A DNA stretch of 64,000 nucleotides from contig OY720633.1 of NCBI GenBank assembly GCA_963169105.1, positions 147,829,200 to 147,893,199 of the forward strand, read 5' to 3'. Each line of letters opens with the position of its first letter. Position 1 is the first letter of the stretch. A model generated the notes under the pieces. The model was not told the origin of the DNA. It made no database searches and worked only from the letters and a program-made list of their open reading frames with translations. This stretch comes from Ceriagrion tenellum. Its lineage: Eukaryota > Arthropoda > Insecta > Odonata > Coenagrionidae. Positions 11,845 to 22,460 of the stretch are shown in pieces. The translations under genes were made by a program, and so were the position numbers.

Positions 11845-12760
11845 TAGCATAAAAATTCTATTTTCTGTGAATCCCTGAGACATACCTGTCCTGAATTTCT
11901 TAAGAAAACTTAGTGTAGAGCGCACTCTCCGAGTCTCCAGTGGCTCCCAACTTAATTGCTCTAAAATCTGAGAAACACTATGTTCGCTCGAAGCAGTTTT
12001 TGATGAAGCCTTCAGCTCCGGAGAAGCCTTCAGCTCCTCTCGGCGTATTCGCGGTTGGTCCTTACTAGATCAGAATTACTCCTATCCTTTACTTATTCAT
12101 CCAAGGACCTTCCTATTATACGCCTGATAAATCCTAGATAATTTAATGCTGTACCTCATGTATTTTGTATGTGTGTTCTCCGCGATATATCTGAAGTTAA
12201 GGTGATTCCATGGTGTTTGATCATTTCTGAGGACATTATGTTTACTCCACTCACAGTGTAGACTTATGGCTAGTGTGATGACTTCCACAAGAAGTGAATT
12301 GTGGTGCATTAACTAAGACTCAGTTTATTGCCCCTAATCCTGGCACCGTGAATGAACATTACTTAGATCCGATAGCAGAACTTCTGAGTCCGCGTCTTCG
12401 CTAATGCCACTAATTTCGCGGTAGATGACTTAAGTATCTGCAATTAATCTTATTTACTACTTACTTGAGGTCATTAATATAAAAAATGAATTAGAGAAAA
12501 CCGATCATGCTTCCTTGTGGAACACCAGATGTGACTGTTACCACGAACCATGTAACCATGTTCTGTTTGTATCTGGTCACTACAGGAGTGATATTGGACA
12601 TTGACAGAAAAAGTGATAAGACGTAATATTGATTATCATCCTATGCGTCCAGTTGTTGATACCAGTGTAATTGATATTTCTTCAAGAAAGCATTCGCACT
12701 GATTCCCATTTTTCCCCTGCGCTCTTGGCCATTTATATTGTTAAATTCCGCGTGTAATCA
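11845..12760 (-). pseudogene. Jockey-like LINE reverse transcriptase remnant
   Basis: Reverse transcriptase of a non-LTR retrotransposon, read in broken frames on the minus strand. In order: VTSGVPQGSMIGFL then FYINDL (12540-12465, the conserved SGVPQGS...YIND block); a decayed active-site box IADT-stop-VIYREISGISED with LLSDLSNVHSRC (12450-12340, where YADDT is expected); YIAENTHTKYMRYSIKLSRI (12309-12100 region); and the C-terminal SVSQILEQLSWEPLETRR (about 11985-11930), a signature of jockey/CR1-type elements. Frameshifts and stops are frequent. The 5' half (endonuclease) is absent or beyond recognition above about 12760. It is an old, dead copy. Confidence 0.82.
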
Positions 12761-14526
12761 GCAAAGTTACGTTCTTCCATTTCCTTTTCTTTTTAGTAGT
12801 CAGTGAAGTTATTTGCTCTCACTATTATCAGTAAAGACCTCATGAGCATAATCGCTTCCGAGAGGTGTTCCGGATATTCGAAAGATTCGAAAAGAATAGA
12901 CGAACTTCTGGAAGGAAGAGCTAACATATACGTGCGCAAACAAATCACTCCTATTACGTTTCCGCCGTATATTGTAGCTAATTGTTGCCACTGTTTACGC
13001 CTAATCTGCCATTTAACAAGATTGAGAAGCATTTTTGTTCGCGAAATCAACGACTTATCTTTAATAAATCGGTTGCAAAGTAGTTTACTATATTTTTGCG
13101 ATTCCCAATTTTTGTAAGGCACTGATCACTTTATTTTACTTTGAAAGAATCAGTTTCTGCCTTTTCTACAGGATAGAGGACTAGTTTATCTGAGTAAACC
13201 ATTTAGTATACTTAAATTCTTTTTGGCGTCAGCTGTATCCGTTAAGAAGAAATGCGCAGAATTTTTATGTCGCATTTTTCGAAGGTTTTGATAGATGCAC
13301 GTTGTCTTGTTTCACACGAGCCATTTCACTGTGCCATTTTAGTACTCCGCTAGATGTAAATTGCCTTGCGCTTTTTCGGGTAAACTCCAGCATAAAAGGA
13401 GGAATGATGAAATCGTAAATTTTGACTGGAACATAAAATATTTTACGGCAGCATATTCTCTGTTCAGTGTTTGTATACCATTTGTCTCTCTTTCATCCTT
13501 TATCTCTTCTTCCTCCCTCCTTCCTATTCCTTTTGCATGTCACATGTATGACATTTCCTGGTTATTTAAGCCGATCAATTCTCTTGCACTCCAAGCTATA
13601 GTAAAATCATGCGTCTGCCTAGTACTATCCAGCTGCAGATTTCCTACCGTCCCACTCTCAACTTAACAAAGTAAACTTGTGTTTGAGAAAAAAAAAGAGT
13701 AAAGAACTGAATAGTAAGGGTGAGGGCCGAAGTAAGATTTGGATTCTATTGCGCATCTTAAGATTCGAGCTTGTAAGATGGGACTTGTAAACACTGGAAT
13801 AGATATTTACATGGTTACTGAAGGATTTGACCCAACTCTTCAGGATTAAATTCCATCAGTTTATTATACACTAATATTTCTGGCGTCAACAAATTTTTGT
13901 AACACTCTGAATCTAACGGATTGAAGCTGTCCTGGGTCACATATGAATGCTGTTATTTTTAGTAGCGTATTTCTTATGAATTTATTCGCTAATAACTCTA
14001 TGAAATTTTAGTTGTTGACGTTAATCTCGATATGAAATAAAGAAGCAGTCTGAAATAGCTTAAGATTTTTTTAAGACAGTTTATGGCTAAGAGCACAATG
14101 TCCTGGGGTATCACAACGAGGGAAGAAGCACACACTAAGTATTGGTCATTTTAGAAACCAATCAAACCTCCGAAGGAATTTCCTTTCTTACAATCTACAG
14201 AAACTTTGATGAGAATTATGCTGGCTGACTGGTAGCATCAAGTAGAATAATAAAATTCTTTCCTTGTTAGCTACTCATTTGATTCATAATGTGAAGCTGA
14301 GTAATAGTGTTTTACTTTTAAATGACTAAGAGTATATGGTAAAGTATACATCAATATGTATATTATTAGATGTGTCCTCAATGTTAAATAAGCTTACAAG
14401 TCCGATAATAGAGTTTTATATATGCTATGGAACAAAAAAAGTAGTGAAAAATGTTTTATTTGGCTGAAAGTTATGAATGATTGAATCTTATTTAGCCCTA
14501 AAATGAACCTAATATATTTCTGTCAA
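12761..14526. other. No recognisable feature
   Basis: At 12793-13122 both strands are open for over 100 codons, but neither product resembles a known protein, nor the RT segment expected upstream of the LINE remnant. The remainder is AT-rich filler. Confidence 0.4.
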
Positions 14527-14529
14527 TTA
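14527..14529. repeat. Left target-site duplication TTA
   Basis: TTA immediately precedes the left inverted repeat and is matched by TTA at 16922-16924. A 3-bp duplication next to CACTG termini fits the CACTA/EnSpm-type pattern, although three bases can match by chance. Confidence 0.55.
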
Positions 14530-14557
14530 CACTGTTCTGCAAAAAATAAGTTCAAAA
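14530..14557 (+). repeat. Left terminal inverted repeat
   Basis: Twenty-eight bases starting CACTGTTCTGC and ending GTTCAAAA. It matches the right end over its whole length except for TAA inserted or substituted in the A run. Confidence 0.82.
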
Positions 14558-14596
14558 GTAGCAGTATCGGATGCGATAAAGAGTTTTCTCGCGATC

Positions 14597-16305
14597 ATGC
14601 CGCGATATTGCAAAAATCATCCCAATTCATTTTGTTACATCTGTGGGGATTTAACGTTTAAAGACCAAAGGAAAGCGATGACTGCAATTGTGCGGAAATC
14701 TTATGAACTTTATTTCGGGTGTAAAATTGGTGACCAAGACAAATCGTGGGCCCCTAAATTCTGTTGCAGTGGTTGTCATAGAAGTCTTTGTGAATGGTTA
14801 AACGGGGGAAATCGTTCCCTAAATTTCGGAGTGCCAAAGGTTTGGCGTGAACCCACTTGCCATTTAACGGATTGCTATTTTTGCCAAACCGACACTATGG
14901 GGTTTCAAAAAAAAAAACAAAGCTCAAATGATTTATTTGAATGTACCGTCAGCAATTCACCCGGTGAAGCATAGTGATGCTCTTCCTACCCTAAAGCTCC
15001 AGCTACTTACACCCTCGATGATTCTGATGTCTTAATGAACGAAGCTACACCGGAAGTGGAAGCAGGTCCTAGCCGCCGAGATGAAGATTACAGCCCTGAT
15101 GTGGAAGAACCCCAGACTAGTCAAAAAAGGGCACCTCATCCAATAACACAAGAGGAGCTAAGTGATCTAATACGAGATTTAGATTTACCAAAGTGTAAAG
15201 CACAACTTCTTGGCTCGCGTTTACAGCAGTGGAATCTATTGGCCGATGGTGTGAATGTTTCTTATTACAGAGGCAGACAGTCAACCCTCACTCCATTATT
15301 TTCAACGAATGGTGAAAATGATGATCTGATTTACTGCACTGACATTGAAGAACTGATGAGAGAATTAGCAATTACGTATGATCCAGACCAATGGAGGCTA
15401 TTAATCGACTCATCGAAGACAAGTTTATTGGTTGTTTTACTGAACAACGGCCACGATTTACCTTCGGTTCCTGTTGGATATGCCACTTTTTTAAAGGAAA
15501 CCTACGAAAATTTGGAAAGAGCTCTGGAAAAAATCAATTACGTAAGGAATCAATGGTATATTTGTGCAGATTTGAAAGTTGTAGCTATTACTGCAGGATT
15601 ACAAGGAGGCTATACAAAACATCCCTGTTTTATTTGCGAATGGGACAGCAGAGAATACGCAAAACATTACAAGCAAAAAGACTGGCCCTTGCGTCAAAGT
15701 CATGTGATCGGGGAAAAAAATATCTCTAACAAGGCTTTAGTGGATCCAAGTAAAATCCTTATTCCTCCCCTCCATCTAAAATTAGGCCTCTTTAAGCAAT
15801 TTGTGAAAGCTATGAATAAAGAAGGGAAAGGATTTGATTACTTGAAAACGAAATTTCCGATGATCAGTGACGCGAAATTGAAAGAAGGTGTATTCGTGGG
15901 ACCTCAAATAAAAAACTCTTTAACGACGAAACCTTTGTTCAAAGTTTAGGTAGAAAAGAAAAAAGAGCATGGCTGGCATTCTCCAACGTCTGTCACAATT
16001 TTTTGGGTAACAACAGATCAGCCGACTATCGAAAACAAGTTCAAAAACTTCTGTCTTCATATGAGTCACTTGGATGTAATATGTCACTGAAGGTCCACTT
16101 CTTGCACTCTCATTTAGACTACTTTCCAGCAAACTGTGGCAAAGTGTCAGACGAGCAGGGGGAACGCTTCCATCATGAAATCGCGAACATGGAAAAAAGG
16201 TACGCTGGCAAATGGACACCGAGTATGTTGGGAGATTTCTGTTGGGCACGCATCATCAGAGAAGTTCCAGAGGAGCAGTACAAAAGGAAACGAACAACCC
16301 ATTAG
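14597..16305 (+). pseudogene. Transposase-like protein, ZAD-like N-terminus plus RNase-H-like core (lightly broken)
   Basis: The ATG at 14597 opens a cysteine-rich domain: C5, C13-x2-C16, C42, C57-x2-C60, then HLTDCYFC, a spacing reminiscent of ZAD zinc fingers. The frame stops at a tandem TAG-TGA (14972-14977). The shifted frame reads SDALPT there, so two compensating 1-base indels probably occurred. The same frame then runs 14978-15949 with LLIDSS, CADLKVV, C-x2-C in HPCFICEWDSR and PPLHLKLGLFKQFVKAM. A single frameshift near 15921 moves the frame, which continues 15925-16305: DETFVQSL, KVHFLHSHLDYF, SDEQGERFHHEI, then a basic tail. D in LLIDSS, D in CADLK, the H-x-H pair and E in GER could be a DDE-type catalytic set (inference). 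I recall this family as hundreds of 'uncharacterized' arthropod proteins. About 570 codons originally. Confidence 0.8.
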
Positions 16306-16892
16306 GTAAAATTATACAGCTTCACTATTTTTTTACATTGCTTTAAGGATTTTTACTTGGAAAAAATCACTAAATTGTTTTCTTACTTCACAAGTACGTA
16401 ATCTATAAACAAATTTAATTTTTGTATCCAGATTTTTGAGGCAGCTCTTTATACCACCTCCTATACCCCCCCTTCCCCTCTTTTATTTTATGTAATATTA
16501 ATCCTTTACAAAAGGGGGGGGTGGGTGAATAGTGTATTCATCCCTTAAAAACTTTTCTATTAGCTACCGTATCACATGCAATAAAAAGCGAAGAAAAATA
16601 GTTATTTCAATGGTTTTTTAAGGTTTTTTTCAATTTTCACCCCCTAAATATTTTCAACCCCAGTCAAGTTTGTCTCTTTCATGACCCTGATAGCCTCAAA
16701 ACGTCAGTTTTTGAATCAGAAGCAGATAACATTAGTAAAAGTCCCTTGAAAAGCGATAAGTTTAGATACGGGGTTGGTTTCCCCAATTTAGGGTTTGCTC
16801 GTAAAAATGGAGGGTGATAGAAAAAAACGGAGGTCATTTTCGGATTCAGCGACCCAAAATTAGCCAGAAACACCCTAAATTGTAGCCGAGCA

Positions 16893-16921
16893 TTTTTTGA
16901 ACTTTTTTTTGCAGAACAGTG
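16893..16921 (-). repeat. Right terminal inverted repeat
   Basis: The reverse complement starts CACTGTTCTGC at 16921 and continues through eight A, GTTC and a run of A, mirroring 14530-14557. TTA (16922-16924) follows directly. Confidence 0.82.
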
Positions 16922-16924
16922 TTA

Positions 16925-18059
16925 TCTTTCGCATAATATTTTTAATTACTTAATTGATCTTATGTGTCTCTAATCACTACCATCTTTTCAGGGTGAGCCG
17001 AATAGTTTGGGGTTTATTGCCGGGCATATCGGATCATTATGAACGAACATTACAGAGAGATATATCTCTCATTCCAGTGCGAACTGCAATGATATGTTAG
17101 AAACCATTCAAATGTTTAGGATGTTGCAAGAAAAACCTTAGAATAGCTGATTTCATGAGACTAGGGCCTTCATATGGTCTCCTGAGAAAGTTTGGGCAAT
17201 GCATATTCAGCAAAAAACATAATATGACGAGTATCTGTAACAGCTCATGGGACATTTCCTACGCAAAAGAATGAATGTCCAATATGGCCGGCGCTGGGCG
17301 AAAGGAAGTGACCGCAGCGGGAATACAAATCCTAGGCATGCTGATATCCCTTGCGACCATGCTTAGTGAGAGTTGCTCTTTCCACGACAACTGAGCTCGA
17401 CCTTGCGACCCATTAACAATCCGCCTATTAGCTTAAATTCATAGTCAACTAATTATGCTTGCATTGATACGAACAAATATTTGGTATGCACTCCAAAAAC
17501 GTCAACTTTAAAATAGATTCATTGTTTTTTTTCTGGGATTTACTAACTTTAAATGAAGTTCTAGAGTAAATAACTGCGAAGTCTGATAACAAACTCCTAC
17601 ATTTCATAAATGGAAAAAATAAATATAATCAATTAATTTTAAAACTGCATGTCAGCTTACACCAATTAACGCTCAGCGGAGTACAAGTAATTCATATAAC
17701 TGCTTGACTTTTTGGAGTGAACAACAATTTTGTTTAACAGAAGTCGCAAAAATTATTTGCTGACCTAGGACTGCGAAAGAGAGAGTCTGCTAATGGGTGG
17801 AGCTGAGGAAACAATTCGGTTTCCCGCTGACTTCGGTACCAAGACAGACGAAGAGCATATCAGTGTAATTCATCGTTACATTAGAGTTATATTTTTTGTT
17901 ACGAGGCTCTGGCCTGAAAGCGGCCAACGGAATCATTATAGATTTTAAGAATCTTTGAAAGAATATCTATAGATTATACAAAACAGTTACTCCCAATAAT
18001 CTTGCCATTCATTGCCTATATTTTACTCATCATTGTCCCAAGAACATTTTCCCATTCAA
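16925..18059. other. No recognisable element; perfect 16-bp palindrome
   Basis: Holds a perfect palindrome GAGAGATATATCTCTC at 17055-17070. A slightly GC-richer block lies around 17285-17420. A weak inverted similarity between about 17405-17440 and 17790-17815 was not convincing. From about 18000 the sequence begins to resemble the LINE that follows. Confidence 0.4.
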
Positions 18060-19172
18060 TAAAAGGGTTTTCTGATCAAAACTATTTCCAATAAAACTGA
18101 TTCCTCTGAAAAGAATGAGTTTTCCACAATTTATTCTCTACCTATTCTTTCACAAGCATTCAAAAGACTTTTACATGAACAAGTGATGAATTTCTTAAAT
18201 TTAAATAATACTCTCGATAAATGTCAATGAAGTTTTTGCCACAGACACAGTACGACCACTGCACTAGTAAAAATAACCGCTCATATTAGAAAAGCATTGA
18301 GCAGAAGAGAGTTGACAGGGCTCGTTTTACTTGACTTCAGAAAAGACTTTGATTTATCTAACAAATATATTCTTGATTAAGTCCTACCTTTCAGATTGGA
18401 AACAGAGGATCGTTACCAATGAGTCATCTTACCGATGGACTTAAGTATCACGGGGTGTCACTCGAGGTTCTATACTCGGTCCACTGTAATTAACTATGTA
18501 TATAAACGATTGCTCATCAGTACGAAAAAATGACAAGTATCATCAATACGCTGATGATATACAAATATTTTTACATTCAGCTGTTGTTTATGTGACAACA
18601 TAAAGTGCATCGGCAATTATCTCGCTATACTTAAAACTTAAGGAAAACCTTTACTATCCAATCCATTTATCCAAACAAGTCACAAGCTATTGTAAGTGGA
18701 TACCCACGGATTCTTGCTCTCACTCAAACAAACAAACTTCCGCATTTTAGTATTATCAGTGACCCTATACCATATTGCGAAGCTGTTAAAAATCTAGGGA
18801 TATTGATTGACCAAACTTTTCGTAGTCTCATTATGTTAATAAGGTTCGCAAAACTTTTCGCATAAGTCACTATTCCCTCTAATAAAATTAACATACGTCA
18901 TTCCTTCATTCTTTATAAAACAATTAGTATCCACGCTAATAATGCAACATTTTAATTACGCTGATATAGTATATCTAGGTTTGTTTCAAGAATTATCATT
19001 TAAGATTCTGCACTCGCAAAATGTGTGTGTCAGATTCATATTTAATTTACAAATATCAGATCACATCACATACTTAGTAAACAAATTATCTTGACTAAAG
19101 CGTCGCGACAGACGTAAACTTCATACTTTCTCCCTATTGTATCAAATTTTAAACACAGCTACTCCTCACTGC
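18060..19172 (+). pseudogene. Jockey-like LINE reverse transcriptase, 5' portion
   Basis: RT of a jockey-like non-LTR retrotransposon in broken plus-strand frames. In order: STIYSLPILSQAFKRLLHEQ (about 18122-18185), SFCHRHSTTTALVKITAHIR, LTGLVLLDFRKDFD (motif A, 18310-18355, catalytic D kept in LLDF), YLSDWKQRIVTNESS, VSRGVTRGSILGPL (motif B region), MYINDCSSVRKNDKYHQYAD then DIQIFLHS (motif C with YADD intact, about 18530-18580), FNYADIVYLGLFQELSFKIL, NVCVRFIFNLQISDHITYL and RRDRRKLHTFSLLYQILNTA. Several stops and frameshifts make it inactive. The C-terminal end resumes at 20701 after an inserted element. No endonuclease domain is visible upstream; a similar one lies at 58200-58660. Confidence 0.9.
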
Positions 19173-20693
19173 TTAACACTAGAACCCCCGGGGTTGACTT
19201 CCCCCCTAGAAGCCCCGTGTGGGTCAAAATGACCCATGCGTGGTTTTGTATAATATTCTCGTGATTGTATGCCTTATTTTTTTCCTGGGTTATACTTAGT
19301 CTCTTCAAAATTCAGGGTTATATCCCTATGATGTATTGTTGTTAAAAACCTTGGAAATGTTTTGAACAATTTTTTTCATACTCTTTACTTTGAGGAAATA
19401 TCATACGTGAGTAATATCAAGTAAGTATTACTTTTTATGTCATGAATATTGAACGAAACAAACGGAATAGTGCTTAAACGTCATATTCAAGTTTCACAAT
19501 ATAATTTAACTTAAAACATTATCTTTCAAACCAATACTCAAAGCTTGACGCGGTAAAATGACTCGTTTTGACTCGTGAAAAAATTATTTCTATGAATTAT
19601 TTATATAGCTATATTGATGGATTCATCTGCTAATAAGCATGAAATTTTTTCAACTCCCAGCTTCCTCGTCCTCCACGTCCACCATCCACGGAGGAGATCT
19701 GCTTTTGATTGTGCATCGGGAGGGTTACGTGTTATTCCTGCAATAAGTCATAAATATAGTGATCCGCTAGAGCGTGGCCCTTTGCTAGCAATGATTCCTG
19801 CCTCTGAGACAGGTATTAACTGCAAGACAGAGCGAGGTTTTCCTTCTGCACTCTAATGCTCCTATAATACGATGCCTTCATGTCAACAGAATGGAGTCAA
19901 GCAGACTTGCAGTAGAACCTGCCGCACTGGGTCGCGCCGCGAAGGAATTATGCGAGATGGTCGACCATCCGCGAGTCAGCCCGTCCTTTATGATCGGCGC
20001 CACGCTATCACTGAGCACTATGAAATACCACGCGTACGGGGTAGCCATTCAGTCTGGTACACAATGTCACTTGCCTGAGCAACTGAAAAACGACAATGAC
20101 AATGAATCTTTCATTCGTCTCGTACATCAATTGAGTTAATTGGATAATTTTTTGTCTTTTCTTTTTAAGTGATACAATACGGGAGTTTACCAATGCATTC
20201 GGTGTTCATTCTTCCTTCTTCTGTAACGAACGTGGCGACAAAAGGAAGCGGAGCCAACTGGATGACACGTCCACGGTGGTTGACACCGACCGAATGCTTA
20301 GGAAGTTTAGCGGCAGAGGGGAAGGTTTACCTCTTCCAGATGTGGAACACGCTCTACGTATTACAAGAGCTTGACAAGACAAACTAGCCGTGGATCGTGC
20401 GTATAAGTGCATTGTCTTCCAACCTTGAGAACAATTCATTTATATTTTTCAGATGAGGTGACGAAGATGAATACAGAAGGCAACATCATAAAACATGATT
20501 TGATACTAAATAAATGTCCCAGGAAAGTTTAATAATGTAACATTTATTAATTTAAGGACCAAAATCAACACGTATTCATAAAATTTCAGGAAGTAGAATT
20601 TTTAGCGGCACTTAAATGAAGTACATCGTTTAAACGCCCTGTGGGTAAAAATGACCCACGCGGGGCTTCTATGGTCAACGGATGATCTCAAAA
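19173..20693. mobile_element. piggyBac-like element nested in the LINE
   Basis: The LINE frame breaks exactly at TTAA (19173-19176) and resumes after 20693. The left end TTAA-CACTAGAACC resembles the piggyBac terminus (TTAA then CCCTAGAA). Inside both ends is an inverted block: GAAGCCCCGTGTGGGTCAAA then ATGACCC on the left, and GGGTAAAAATGACCC then ACGCGGGGCTTCTA on the right (20642-20671). The right target site should be TTAA but reads AAAA (20690-20693). The alternative is a 9-bp duplication AACACTAGA (19175-19183 and 20692-20700). The 1.4-kb interior has several 60-80 codon frames, some with protein-like residues (for example 19891-20139), but no piggyBac transposase motif. It is probably a non-autonomous or gutted copy. 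Confidence 0.68.
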
Positions 20694-20700
20694 CACTAGA

Positions 20701-20990
20701 TCAAATCCACATTGCAAATACGCGGGGTGAAGAAAAGTTGGTTATAAATCTTCATCAAACAGTCATTTACCATAAATCATTCCCTATGATGGCCTGCCGT
20801 GAGTGAAATAATCTCTGTCAGAACTTACGGGAAGCTCCATCAATTGCGTCTTTTAAAAGTACATACTCTTACATAACACACTCTTAAAAACACTACGATG
20901 AGATACTTCAGGATCTCATGGTCTATCGTATTGGCACTACTATCTCCCACAACAAATACACTTTACATTTAACCATAACAATTCTTTTCT
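20701..20990 (+). pseudogene. Jockey-like LINE, C-terminal portion after the insertion
   Basis: Joins the frame that stops at 19172. Reading continues DQIHIANTRGEEKLVINLHQ, then TVIYHKSFPMMACRE, a stop, and NNL, then a decayed equivalent of the usual NLPxxLRxxPSIxxFK ending. This is the normal C-terminal order of jockey-like RT proteins (basic block, SFPVxACRxWNxLP, PSIxxFK). The continuity shows that the LINE was present first and that the piggyBac-like element inserted later. Confidence 0.82.
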
Positions 20991-21039
20991 TATTTGCAAA
21001 GGTACGAATCTAATATTTATCTCAGCAATCCATTCTTTA

Positions 21040-21440
21040 ATTGTTTGTTTGCTTACTTTATTTTCTATTTATATAATGCATTTTATGAAACTCATTTTTT
21101 TAATCTATTTATGTTTCAAAAATATATTTTCCACGTTTCTTAAACTTTCTTTTTTAATAAAATGTAACTGTTTGTTTTATTTTTCGTTTACTACGACTCA
21201 TTTTTAAATATTGATTCACTGTGCATGATTTATTTACTATTTTTATTCAGTTATCCTTAATTTATTGATATCCTTATCTTTATTTAATTTATTTTATTTG
21301 TTTATTAATTTTATTTATTTATTTTATTGATTTATATGTATATTTTATTTTTTTATTGATATTTGTTATATTTTTTCATTTATATTACTTATTTAACTAT
21401 TTCATAATTTATTTTTTTCTTCTATTATTATTACTTTTTA
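21040..21440. repeat. AT-rich low-complexity tract (TTTATT type)
   Basis: About 400 bases dominated by TTTATT, TTATTTA and similar short words, without a fixed period. It could be the decayed A/T-rich tail region of the preceding LINE or simple low complexity. Confidence 0.6.
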
Positions 21441-22376
21441 ACTTTTCAACGCTGCTAAACAGTTAATCGGCCGCTAACCACTCAAGGAACATTTTTATGG
21501 CCTACGGCTAATCCAGTTATCCTACTTCGCCACTCTCGTCTTTGAGCATTGCGCGGCGAGCACATTATACACCCATTAGGCTTTATCTCCCCTGAAACGT
21601 GGCATTTACCTTGCATTTTATTTTCTCCAAACATGGAGTACAATGCACTCGGAACGATTTCATACTGTGTGCGTCATTTTACTTTCATTTGATATTCACA
21701 AAATTCGCAGTCCAATTACACTATTTGAACTACCTCGAGACTATCAGTCAGATTCACTCAACAGGGGCCGCTACTTTAGGTGGCAGGAATGCAGCTCGTG
21801 GAGAACGACGTGAATAATATTCAGTTCTTGTCCTGCTCTCCTTCAGGTAGGTTCACGGCCATTTCCCTTGTTTGCCTGCTTTGAGCACTTTGAAAGCATT
21901 TTTACCAATGGCTAAAGACAACCCAGTGGAAAGAAATGTTTTTATTAATTATATAAATATGTTAACTCTGGTAGGGGGCTCTGTGGACCAAGTTCTGTCT
22001 GCAGCATCGTGCCGCCCTTTCAACGCAAAGACTGCAGTATCCAGTGAATTCTTACGCTTTTGCATTGTGTATAACATAATTTGGTGAGTGTAGGCAAATC
22101 GACTAAGCGTTCATTAGTGGAAATGTTAAAATATAAGTTTATTTCGAGCGGTATCTCCTACTTGGAGATATAAAAGAATAGTTTCTGAGAATATATGAGA
22201 CCATAGTTCTCCTATGATCTGCGGCTAGTGGTGTAATCAGTGCGGCGTAGCGTTGCATGTGTGAAAATCACATGCAGTTTTTTCATGATACCTCTTCGGT
22301 GGCTCGAGGCTGACAACGAGGTGTTGGATGTCTCATGGCTTAGGAGGCGAAAGTTTCGCCATCGAGTAACTCCAAA
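21441..22376. other. No recognisable feature
   Basis: Moderate-complexity sequence. Frames at 21599-21817, 21872-22087 and minus 22212-22496 have no recognisable family. A tRNA-A-box-like word lies on the minus strand near 21530 without a B box. Confidence 0.4.
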
Positions 22377-22460
22377 GGAAAGGTAAGTAAGTGGTGGGTG
22401 ACTGTGCGGCATCCAATCCGGCCAATCAACCTCGGTCGAATACCAAACCCCGCTGATATA
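22377..22460 (+). repeat. Possible tRNA-derived SINE head
   Basis: A-box-like GGTAAGTAAGTGGTGGG is followed about 50 bases later by a B-box-like GGTCGAATACC. Order and spacing fit an RNA polymerase III promoter of a SINE, but both boxes deviate from consensus and no SINE body is visible. Confidence 0.3.

Larger units (their letters stand above)
14530..16921 (+). mobile_element. DNA transposon with CACTG termini and cysteine-rich transposase-like gene
   Basis: A 2.39-kb element with matching inverted ends. The left end starts CACTGTTCTGCAAAAAA (14530) and continues to GTTCAAAA. The right end, reverse-complemented from 16921, gives CACTGTTCTGC, eight A, GTTC, then A residues. The flanks read TTA on both sides. 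The gene at 14597-16305 starts only about 40 bases after the left repeat. About 590 bases of non-coding sequence with C-rich and G-rich runs (16463-16525) follow before the right end. CACTG termini with a 3-bp duplication recall the CMC (CACTA/Mirage/Chapaev) superfamily, but the protein does not let me confirm this. The ends are well preserved, so the insertion is younger than the LINE remnants nearby. Confidence 0.8.

Noticed and set aside
12793..13122. Overlapping frames of over 100 codons on both strands as genes or RT segment
   Set aside because: Neither product contains the RT blocks expected upstream of the LINE remnant or any other known motif; opposite open frames are probably coupled by chance.
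17400..17830. Possible element bounded by CCCATTAACA / TGCTAATGGG-like inverted words
   Set aside because: The match is short, interrupted and lacks a target duplication.
19951..20078. piggyBac transposase remains inside the nested element
   Set aside because: None of the conserved piggyBac blocks could be read in any frame; the call rests on the ends only.
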